Below are positions 8,313 through 16,600 of a stretch of DNA of 33,834 nucleotides, piece after piece. A program made the translations under genes and the position numbers. Position 1 is the first letter of the stretch; every line of letters begins with the position of its first letter. This stretch comes from CAZSMK01 sp964608095 (GTDB lineage: Bacteria > Sumerlaeota > Sumerlaeia > MWCT01 > JAGHBZ01): positions 1-33,834 of the forward strand of contig CAZSMK010000129.1 of assembly GCA_964608095.1 (NCBI GenBank), written 5' to 3'. The notes below the pieces were generated by a model that ran no database searches, was not told the DNA's origin, and saw only the letters and a list, made by a program, of their open reading frames with translations.

Positions 8313-10436
8313 ATGCATAAAAAGTTACTCGGAATAACAGGTGTTTTTCTTGTTCTTTTTATCATTGTTAGCGCCGTTTCAGCTGCGCCAGAGGAACCGT
8401 TCACCTTTGCCCACGTAACCGACACGCATATCCTCACGCAAAGCTCGGTGGATGATTATCTATCGGTTCTGGAACGTCTCAAGGCAATGGACGATAAGAT
8501 CTCGTTCATACTCAACACGGGCGACTTAACATCCTACGGGTACCCGGAGGAGTTTGTCGCTTACACGAGTGCGACAAAAGCCGTGTTCCCGGATAAAAAA
8601 ATCTATGCAGCAAGCGGCAATCACGATACCCGGTGGTCAAATGCGGGAAAACAGAACTTTCGAAATCTCATCGGTCCAACAAACCAGCGATTCGACTTCA
8701 ATGGCGTGCATTTCGTCATACTCGACTCCTCGATGCTGCTCGAACAATACGGGCATTTCGAGGAGAAAGATTTGAGATGGCTCGAGGAAGATCTTCAACA
8801 ACAGCCGCCGGGGACACCCACTATCCTTGCCTTTCACCATCCACCTTACCTGCCCTCTCTTTTTATCGATAATGAATACGAACTCCTGAAGATTATCGAA
8901 CAATATAATGTCCCCCTTATTCTTTGCGGTCATACCCACACAAAAACCCTCTACCACATAAATGGCATGCATTTTTACATCGCCGATTCCACTCTCGGGA
9001 GACGGGGCTTTAGCCTTATAGAGATAGGGCAAGAAGGCATCGATATTTACTCGGGAATATCAACGACCGACACGTTAACGCACGATGCCCATATTCTGTT
9101 AGAAAAGCCCCCTTCCCCACAGATCGATATCGAACCAATCAACGCAACGACATCGTATACTATGGTGGTAACAGCGCCGGGGATTGAAGAGGTTCTTTAC
9201 GCGCTTGATGTGAAGCGGAGCTTCATCCCGCTCAAAGAAATCCGCAATGGCGTGTTTGCAGAACAGGTTCCCTATCAAGACCTCCCACCGGGAAATCACC
9301 GTATAGTGTTCAAGCTCGTATCCCCTACCTACGGGGAATGGCGTAAAACTGCAACCTTCAGCATTCCCGCTCCTGAATCAAGAATAGTGTACTCAGTGCC
9401 GTCGTTGGGAGCCATCCAGTCATCGCCGATTGAGTCCGGAGAAAATATCGTGTACGGTTCAAACGACGGAAATGTTTATTGCGTAAATAAGGCGGAGGGA
9501 AAGGTACGGTGGACATTCAAAACCGGCGCAGAGGTTGTCGCCGTCCCGGCTATTGTAGAAGAGACTGTCTATATCGGTTCTCTCGACGGTAATTTCTATG
9601 CAATTTCATTACAAGAGGGCAATGAGCTATGGCGTTATGTCGTCGGTTCTCCTGTTCTGGCGAGCGCCCTTGTCACGCGCGACAAAATCTTTTTCGGGGC
9701 AGGAGATTACAAGATGCGATGCCTCGAACGTAAAACAGGCACATTGACATGGGAGTTTCCCACCGGACGCCTTATAAAGATGCGACCTGCGTCAGCCGAG
9801 GGCAAAGTCTTTTTCGGGTCGTGGGACGGCTTTTTCTATTGTCTTGATGATGAAGATGGTTCTCTTGTATGGAAAAAACAGATATCCAAGACCTCTCTTT
9901 ATGCCCCAGCAACGAGTAATCCTGTTATCACATCCGATAAAATAATTTTCGTGTCACACAACTACATCACGCACTGTCTGGATACAGAAACCGGTAAAGA
10001 ACTGTGGAACTATCCGAATACGGATACCACCCGTCCGAGCTATAGCAGCCCCGCTTTATACAACGATGCGGTATTTCTCGGAAGTATAACGGGACATCTC
10101 GATTCATTTGCGGTGGAAGACGGCACACTGAGATTCGCGACCTTATTACAGTCTCTCGGTTCCCGGGACCTGATCTTCGATTCTTCTCCCGCCGTCTTTG
10201 CGGGAACTGCTTTTGTAGGAAGTGTGGGAGGGAATCTGTACGGGGTAGATTGCGAGACCGGAAAGATGACGTGGCAATTTTCACTTCAGGACGGAGCCAT
10301 TTTCTCTTCGCCCACGGTTCATGACGGAATTCTTTACGTCGGAACCAATGGGGGAAGCCTCTACGCCATAGATACCGGACTTTCTCACGAGGTAAAATCA
10401 GCCATTCGATTTACATGGAATTTTTACTATAAATGA
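8313..10436 (+). CDS. Exported metallophosphoesterase fused to a PQQ-like beta-propeller
   Basis: 707-residue secreted or periplasmic protein. A Sec signal peptide occupies residues 1-24 (hydrophobic core GVFLVLFIIVSAVS, cleavage after SAA or nearby). A calcineurin-like phosphoesterase domain (about 28-260) has the full di-metal set: D37 and H39 in HVTDTHI, D71 in LNTGD, N103 and H104 in SGNHD, H175/H176 in AFHHPPY, and H207 and H209 in CGHTHT. After a short beta-rich linker (about 265-360), a propeller of repeated PQQ/WD-like blades (about 365-695) shows motifs such as VYGSNDGNVYCVN and LYVGTNGGSLYAID. Substrate may be a phosphoester or nucleotide outside the cytoplasm; the propeller is probably a binding or scaffolding surface. 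AAGGAG lies 10 bases before the ATG. The next gene follows after 19 bases, in the same direction. Confidence 0.92.
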   Translation: MHKKLLGITGVFLVLFIIVSAVSAAPEEPFTFAHVTDTHILTQSSVDDYLSVLERLKAMDDKISFILNTGDLTSYGYPEEFVAYTSATKAVFPDKKIYAASGNHDTRWSNAGKQNFRNLIGPTNQRFDFNGVHFVILDSSMLLEQYGHFEEKDLRWLEEDLQQQPPGTPTILAFHHPPYLPSLFIDNEYELLKIIEQYNVPLILCGHTHTKTLYHINGMHFYIADSTLGRRGFSLIEIGQEGIDIYSGISTTDTLTHDAHILLEKPPSPQIDIEPINATTSYTMVVTAPGIEEVLYALDVKRSFIPLKEIRNGVFAEQVPYQDLPPGNHRIVFKLVSPTYGEWRKTATFSIPAPESRIVYSVPSLGAIQSSPIESGENIVYGSNDGNVYCVNKAEGKVRWTFKTGAEVVAVPAIVEETVYIGSLDGNFYAISLQEGNELWRYVVGSPVLASALVTRDKIFFGAGDYKMRCLERKTGTLTWEFPTGRLIKMRPASAEGKVFFGSWDGFFYCLDDEDGSLVWKKQISKTSLYAPATSNPVITSDKIIFVSHNYITHCLDTETGKELWNYPNTDTTRPSYSSPALYNDAVFLGSITGHLDSFAVEDGTLRFATLLQSLGSRDLIFDSSPAVFAGTAFVGSVGGNLYGVDCETGKMTWQFSLQDGAIFSSPTVHDGILYVGTNGGSLYAIDTGLSHEVKSAIRFTWNFYYK

Positions 10437-10455
10437 TCTGATAATAAGGAATAAA

Positions 10456-11505
10456 ATGAACGCACAACTCTTTACCAGATGGATATTTACAATACTCGTT
10501 ACGTGTATAGTGTTCCTTTTATGCGTTGTTCATGGGAACACCGACAATCCAACCACGGATACAGAGATCGGGTTCGAGGATATATTCGGCGCCCCACTCA
10601 AAGTAGATGACATTCTGGGTACGCCGCGTGCGGTGGAGACGTCCGAACAGGAAGATACCGAGGTAACCATTGAGGTCCCCGGCAAAGATGAGGAGGTAGG
10701 TGAATATATCCTCGAGGTGAAACCTGCACCGTCTCGCAATCAAGTTATCGAAACAGCGTGGGATGCTATATTGGATAGGATCAGGAAAGGAGAATTAAAG
10801 GAAGCGCGTCGCCTTTTAAGTGAATTCAGCGCCACCCATCAGGAAGAAGCGGACGCCGCGTATGCGATGTATTTATCCGCAATGTTAGAGCCTACCCCTG
10901 AAAAAAAGATGGAGACGTTATTCCGGCTTATCAAGCGTTATCCTAAATCCCCGTGGGGAGATAATGCGCGGTACAGTATGGGCGAACTCTTATATGCCCG
11001 CCGCGAGTACACGCGTGCGCTCGATTATCTTGTTGAATACACGACAAAAAATCCCTACGGCGAACATGCAATGGACGCAAGAATCAGAATAGGACAATGT
11101 CTTTTACATCAGAAAGAATACGACAAAGCGGTGGCATTACTCAAAGGCATGGTTTTGTACATGGAATCGGCTCAGCAAAGTCCGGAATGTTACGAAGCCC
11201 TGAGTCAATGTTATATAGAAACACACCGTTATGCGGATGCCGCTCGAATTCTCGACCTTATCATTAAAAAATTCCCCGATTATGCCTACATTCCACGAAT
11301 TTATATGAATCTGGCGCTGGTGGCGGAAATGATCGGCGATACCAACGCAGCCCTTCAATTGTATGAAAAAATACTGACCACTTACCCTGAAAGCCTTCAA
11401 TACGACCTTGCCCTTGAACGGATGCAGGATTTACGAAGACCGCTTTTCTCGCTCGAAGAGGATGTGGCAACAACATCGCCCTCTCAACTCAGTACAGCCC
11501 CCTGA
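10456..11505 (+). CDS. Exported TPR-repeat protein
   Basis: 349-residue protein with an N-terminal hydrophobic segment (about residues 9-28) that serves as signal peptide or anchor, then an acidic low-complexity stretch (about 30-90) and a helical-repeat domain (about 95-330). TPR-like units include YTRALDYLVEYTTKNP, YDKAVALLKGMVLYM, YADAARILDLIIKKFPD and TNAALQLYEKILTTYPES. This kind of domain is typical of BamD/YbgF-like envelope scaffolds, but no specific orthology is evident, so no enzyme activity is proposed. AAGGA sits 6 bases before the ATG, 19 bases after the phosphoesterase gene, so the two are probably co-transcribed. It ends 17 bases short of the convergent fxsA gene with no strong terminator hairpin between them. 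Confidence 0.85.
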   Translation: MNAQLFTRWIFTILVTCIVFLLCVVHGNTDNPTTDTEIGFEDIFGAPLKVDDILGTPRAVETSEQEDTEVTIEVPGKDEEVGEYILEVKPAPSRNQVIETAWDAILDRIRKGELKEARRLLSEFSATHQEEADAAYAMYLSAMLEPTPEKKMETLFRLIKRYPKSPWGDNARYSMGELLYARREYTRALDYLVEYTTKNPYGEHAMDARIRIGQCLLHQKEYDKAVALLKGMVLYMESAQQSPECYEALSQCYIETHRYADAARILDLIIKKFPDYAYIPRIYMNLALVAEMIGDTNAALQLYEKILTTYPESLQYDLALERMQDLRRPLFSLEEDVATTSPSQLSTAP

Positions 11506-11522
11506 TGCCTCCGTAAAAAATC

Positions 11523-11918
11523 TTACCCGGAAAAGTAGATATTAATCCGGTTCTCTTCAATGGCACGGCTGATCTTCGCCTTTATCCAATCACGCAGTAT
11601 TCGGCGTGTTGGTGGGTTGAGTATTAAAAACCCGGTGAGATCGGTCAGGATACCCGGAGTAATCAAGAATGCCCCGGCTATAAAGATCATAACGCCTTCG
11701 ATAAGTTCGTCGGCGGGCATAATACCTTGCTGAAGATTCAGGGACAGCCGCCGTAAAACGGCTAATCCCTCGTATTTGGCAAGAATACCGCCAATCACCC
11801 CGGTTGCTATAACGAGAAGAATAGTCGCGCTGAGCGAGGTCCATTCGGCGAACTTGATCAGAAGCGCAAGTTCAATCAATGGAACCACCGTAAATAAGAG
11901 GATGAGTCTAAGAATCAT
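11523..11918 (-). CDS. fxsA: FxsA family inner-membrane protein
   Basis: 131-residue membrane protein of the FxsA family. Hydrophobic segments lie near residues 3-22, 28-46 and 74-98 (GVMIFIAGAFLITPGILTDL), with the diagnostic conserved stretch AGAFLITPGILTDLTGFLLL-like followed by a basic amphipathic tail (PPTRRILRDWIKAKISR). E. coli FxsA is a small membrane protein whose overproduction relieves F-plasmid exclusion of phage T7; its normal role is not known. It lies 11 bases downstream of the aldehyde dehydrogenase gene and shares its direction, so it is probably transcribed with it, but I see no functional link between them. No good ribosome-binding site precedes the ATG, which may mean it depends on translation of the upstream gene. 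Confidence 0.9.
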   Translation of the reverse strand: MILRLILLFTVVPLIELALLIKFAEWTSLSATILLVIATGVIGGILAKYEGLAVLRRLSLNLQQGIMPADELIEGVMIFIAGAFLITPGILTDLTGFLILNPPTRRILRDWIKAKISRAIEENRINIYFSG

Positions 11919-11929
11919 GATAGAAAAAG

Positions 11930-13396
11930 TTAGATGATGCGAAAATAATCAACCAGCACACACCTTCGCATTCGCGTAAAATGGCGCGGCGCTGTTAAAC
12001 CTTCACCCGTGGGACTTGCAATGGAGAAGCTGGTATAGCCTTCACCTCCCACGCCAAGACCGGCAAAGGATGGTCCGTTCTTTACAAAAATTGTCGTATT
12101 AATAAGGCGTGCCATTTTGCTCATGTTGGCAACGTTTCGAGAATGCATAATAGCCGTATGCCCATAGCCATGTTCAGCCTTGATGGCGAGCTCGATCGCC
12201 TCATCTACGTCCTTGCAGCGTACAATCGGCAGGATCGGTCCGAGCTGCTCCTCCTGAACAAAGATATTGTCGAACACCGTCTCTGCGATAAGAATCCGCG
12301 TGTAGGGGTCGATTTCAAGTCCGATTGCTGCCGCTATCACTGAGGCATCTCTCCCCACCAGATTTCGGTTGAGAACCGGCGGTGCATCGGGGGAAGCGCC
12401 TTCCGGGTGTACGAAATATTTTTTTTCAAGTTGGTCCAGTTGATATTGAGTTAGTTCATAGCTCCCGTTATCGAGAAGATGGCGCTTGAGCTCATCAGCC
12501 ACACTTTCCACCACAAAGACCTCTTTTTCGCCGATACAGACGATGTTATTGTCGAATGCACAGCCGGCAACGATATCGCGTGCTGCCCGGGGTATGTCGG
12601 CGGTTTCATCGACCACTACCGGTGGATTTCCCGGTCCTGCCGCGATGGCTTTTTTCGACGATGACATAGCCGCTTTCACCACGCCGGGTCCCCCGGTTAC
12701 AAGTAAAAGCTGTATCCCGGGATGAGTGAAAAGCATCTGTGCGGTTTGAATGGTGGGTTCTTCGACGGTGACGATGAGGGTCGACGGTCCCCCTGCGCTA
12801 ATTATGGCTTCATTGAACAAATCAACGGCATAGGTAAAGACTTTTTTGCTCTGGGGGTGGGGATTGAAGACCACTGAATTGCCCGCGGCTATAATACAAA
12901 GTGCATTGTTCATCATCGTAGGAATAGGATGCGTGGAAGGTGTAATTGCTCCGATAACACCGTAGGGTGCCATTTCCACAATGGACAATCCATGATCGCC
13001 TGACCAAGCAGTGGGTGTAATATCTTCGATACCCGGCGTCTTTTCCGCAACCAGTTTGAATTTCGCAGCCTTATCTTCGACTCTTCCCATATGAGTCTCT
13101 TCAACGGTACGGCGTGAAAAATCTTCCGCGTATTGGACGCCGACTTTTCTAATGGCATCGAGAATCGCCTTGCGGGTCTCGAGTGAAAGAGAAAGCAGGT
13201 GACGTTGAGAATCTTGCGCGGCGTCAACCGCCTCGTCTACGGTTGTGAACACGCCACGCTTCCCGGTCGGTCCCTTGTAGACAACGGTGGGTTTTTCCTT
13301 ATTCGCCTTTGGCTGTGGTTCCGTTCGGCGTGACAAAACTTGACCTACAATGTCCTGAATAAGTGATCTCAACTGCGCATCATCTACGGGTGCCAT
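11930..13396 (-). CDS. CoA-acylating aldehyde dehydrogenase, EutE/PduP type, with encapsulation peptide
   Basis: Converts a short aldehyde plus CoA and NAD+ to acyl-CoA and NADH, the usual second step inside ethanolamine, propanediol or fucose/rhamnose microcompartments. It has 488 residues, against about 465 for EutE and PduP. The catalytic Cys287 lies in FDNNIVCIGEK, the EutE/PduP signature, after the NAD-binding LVTGGPGVV (about 232-240). Residues 5-24 form an amphipathic helix (DAQLRSLIQDIVGQVLSRR) followed by a polar linker to about residue 36. That is the form of a microcompartment targeting peptide and accounts for the extra length. A strong GGAGGAG precedes ATG 13396. No shell, alcohol dehydrogenase, diol dehydratase or kinase gene is nearby, so the partner genes must lie elsewhere. 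The choice between acetaldehyde, propionaldehyde and lactaldehyde-derived substrates is open. Confidence 0.93.
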   Translation of the reverse strand: MAPVDDAQLRSLIQDIVGQVLSRRTEPQPKANKEKPTVVYKGPTGKRGVFTTVDEAVDAAQDSQRHLLSLSLETRKAILDAIRKVGVQYAEDFSRRTVEETHMGRVEDKAAKFKLVAEKTPGIEDITPTAWSGDHGLSIVEMAPYGVIGAITPSTHPIPTMMNNALCIIAAGNSVVFNPHPQSKKVFTYAVDLFNEAIISAGGPSTLIVTVEEPTIQTAQMLFTHPGIQLLLVTGGPGVVKAAMSSSKKAIAAGPGNPPVVVDETADIPRAARDIVAGCAFDNNIVCIGEKEVFVVESVADELKRHLLDNGSYELTQYQLDQLEKKYFVHPEGASPDAPPVLNRNLVGRDASVIAAAIGLEIDPYTRILIAETVFDNIFVQEEQLGPILPIVRCKDVDEAIELAIKAEHGYGHTAIMHSRNVANMSKMARLINTTIFVKNGPSFAGLGVGGEGYTSFSIASPTGEGLTAPRHFTRMRRCVLVDYFRII

Positions 13397-13501
13397 TTGG
13401 TCTCCTCCTCTTCATCAAGGTGAGGATTCTATCCTTTATTCATGAAAGACTTGCTTTTTCAGCTAAATTTGAGTTATACACAACAGAATTTATTGACAGT
13501 A

Positions 13502-13531
13502 TGCAAGACAATTGCGCTGGTTGCAAGACAA
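13502..13531. promoter_or_regulatory. Paired TGCAAGACAA direct repeats, possible operator
   Basis: The 10-mer TGCAAGACAA occurs twice, at 13502-13511 and 13522-13531, exactly 20 bases apart, so both copies face the same side of the helix. They lie between the divergent aldehyde dehydrogenase and C25 genes. On the minus strand a weak promoter pattern (TTGCAA, 17 bases, CATACT) overlaps them. A regulator acting on one or both genes is a reasonable reading, but no binding protein is evident. Confidence 0.35.
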
Positions 13532-13540
13532 AAGGAGACC

Positions 13541-13621
13541 ATGAATTCCGCTGTACCCATAATGCATAATTCTCCTGATCAGGGGACCTTCGCATTTTTT
13601 GACATTCACGAAAAGAGGTAA
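13541..13621 (+). CDS. Short leader ORF upstream of the C25 protein
   Basis: A 26-codon ORF (starts MNSAVPIMHN, ends FFDIHEKR) with AAAGGAG directly upstream of its ATG, a much better ribosome-binding site than most in the window. Its TAA stop overlaps the purine-rich AAAAGAGGTAA that serves the next gene, whose ATG follows 5 bases later. The geometry suits a translated leader that couples to, or tunes, synthesis of the 1811-residue protein downstream. There is no hydrophobic segment and no run of a single amino acid as in attenuator peptides. I do not recognise the peptide, and it could still be a chance ORF. Confidence 0.4.
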   Translation: MNSAVPIMHNSPDQGTFAFFDIHEKR

Positions 13622-13626
13622 ATCGC

Positions 13627-16600
13627 ATGAAACGTTTTAGTCATCCCTTTTCATACCCTATTCTTTACGCCGTTTTGTTCCTCTTTATGACTGTAACTGG
13701 TCACGCCAATGCTGCTAATGACGAGCAGATTGAACTGAGCAAATGGCTCGATTCATACACGGTATCTCATATTTCCTCATCTCGTAACGAAATAGTCCTG
13801 GAATTCGTAAACGATGAGACGCTCGCTCCGGAACTTACCCGACATCAGGTGCAGAAAGGATTCTTTCTCGTAGTGCCGTCGGAAACATCGACGCTAACGG
13901 AAATCCTCGATTATGAATATGACGTGTACCGGGGAGAAGCGTACTCTACAACAATAAGTCCCGATAAAACGGAAGGAATCCCGTTGCCATCCGCAGCTCA
14001 ATTGATAATTGTGGATATGACAGATCGGTTTCGCGACTTTTATGTCGCATATTTAAAAGTATCGGCGATGATATTCACCGACCAGGGCGAGCAGGGCAGA
14101 GCCATGTTAGTGCTGAGAAAAGTACGTGTACGCCTGTCGTTCGAGATTCCTCCTGATGCAGAGGTGGATATTACCTCGGTTGATCCTTTCGGCATCTCTC
14201 TCCTGAAGCACATCGTTGTCAATCCCGGAGATGTCGAGCGGTTCGCTCTACCACCCCTGAATGTTGCGGCTGAATATGATGCTTATGTCGAGTTTGCCGA
14301 CCGGATAAACCAAAAACGCGCTAACGCTCCAGTTGTTAAATGCATCGTATACGATAAAGGAATACAGGCTATTACGTATCAAGAACTTGAGGGAGCGGAA
14401 ATAGACGTCAAGGAGCTTCCCCTGAACCGGATAAAGCTTTTTTACGGCAATGAAGAAGTGCCCCTTCATGTGGTTCGCGGCGAGAGCAAGTTTCAGTTCT
14501 TCTCGCCGGGGGATACGATGTTTTTCTATGCTCCCGATCCTCTCGAGTCACAACATGACTATGACGTCTATTGGTTAACGGTTGACGATGCCGGCTCTAC
14601 TTCCCCGGCGCGAATGCGGTATGTCAGTTTACCGACCGAGCCGGGCGCCTCAGTATATACGACGGGTTCATTCCAGAAAAGGATATATCCACCACAGCGT
14701 TATACCCACGCAAGCTCGTATCCCAATGTATTCAGCCATTGGTACTGGGGAGAGATTCCCATGGGGCAGTTTCGGGATTTTTCCACCTATCTTGCCGGTA
14801 TCAATACGGAAACAGACGGATGCGACTTTAAAGCCCTTATCGGCACCACAGAAAGAAATAAAAGCCAGACGTACAACATCTACATTAACGACCGATTTCA
14901 GGACGAGATCAAATGGACAGGTTGGAGAACCTACGAATATTCAAAAAAGATTCCCATGTGCGAGCTGAAAGAAGGGGAAAATACGGTCAGCATAGAAGTT
15001 CCGGAACAATCTGAAAGGGGAAATTATTCCACCGAGCTCTTGTTTTACGGCTTCGAGGTCGATTACAAGGGATTCCTTGGCACGGATGAAGACAGGATGA
15101 CGTTCAGGCTACAACCATCCACATCAAAAGAGGTTGGGCGTGTAGAATTTAATTTGGCTCGTCAGGAAGAGAATGCTTTCGTCTTTAACATCAGCAATCC
15201 ACGTAAACCGTACGTGGTCAAGTCATATCCAGGGGCAGATGCCCGGTATTATTACGATTCGCTTTCCGGAACGGAGACCTACTGGATAACGAACCACCGC
15301 GGTGCGTTCCTGCCCCGACTGGTGCCCGTTGAAAAGGACCTTACCTTACTCAACGCAGATCTGGGCGCCGACTACCTCGTTATTTCGCACCCTTCGTTCC
15401 TGAACCAGCTTACACCGCTGACAGAAAGCCGCATCAACAATGGTCTGAGGGTACACGTAACCGACATAGATGAGGTATACGACTGCTTCAGTTTCGGATG
15501 TAAGGAAAGTTACGCGATCCAGCGATTCGTCAAATATGTATATTCACGCTGGGAAAGTCCGTACCTGCGTTATGTGTTACTCGTGGGAGACGCAAGCGAT
15601 GTGCTGGGTGATCCCGCACGTTTTCCAGCCGAAGCACAGCCTGACTTGATCCCCGTCTATGATCATGAAAAACCGACGACGTTTGTTCGTGCGGACAACA
15701 AGTATGGAATTGTGACCGAGGGTATATTGACGGACGTGGCGATCGGGCGATTTCCCGCGCAGACACCCGATGACCTGACCACGCTTATTGAAAAGACGCT
15801 CGAGTACGAGCGGGATATGGACCGGTACAGTCTCTGGCGACGTCGAATCATGTTCGTGGCGGATGACGAGGCTGAATTTCCCGAAATTTGCGATTTTTTA
15901 ATCAAGACCCGGATACCCTCCGACCTTCTGCCGGTTCGTGTCTATCAACATGAATTCCCTTACAAAAACTTTTATCGCGTTCATCGCCGCAAACAATCAC
16001 CGCAGGCTACGCAACAATTGATTGATGAGATAAATCGGGGCGTCCTGCTTTATTTCTATTACGGACACGGCGGACCGAATATCTGGACCGCTGAACGCCT
16101 GTTCCATGTCTTTGAGGACCTCGAGCATTTCGAAAACAAACAGCGATTATCGTTCCTCGCTTCATCAAGTTGCGATACGGCGTGGCTGGATTATCCCATT
16201 GGACAGGTGACCTCTTCAATGGGCGAGTTGCTGGTGAAGACGCCGGATAAGGGGTGTGTCGGCGTATTTGCGCCCACCACCGGCGCAACTCCCACTGACC
16301 ACAAGTTCTTAATGAAACGCTTTATGGACGGACTGTTCGAGGGTGGGTTGAGGGATTTCGGCGAGTTATTCCTCGCGTCTAAAATTATGTTCGGGCTTGA
16401 ACGTCGTAACTCTTCTGTGCTGGACCAATTTATCCTGCTGGGCGATCCCTCGCTCGACTTTTCCTTTCAGGTCCCCGAGATGAATGAGCTGCGCATCTCC
16501 TCCACTATTATCAACGCTGAAACCGGTGGGACGATAAAAGTGCTCGGTGTATTGCCAAGAGCCGATTGGGGATGGACCGAAGTATATCTTATCGACGAGG

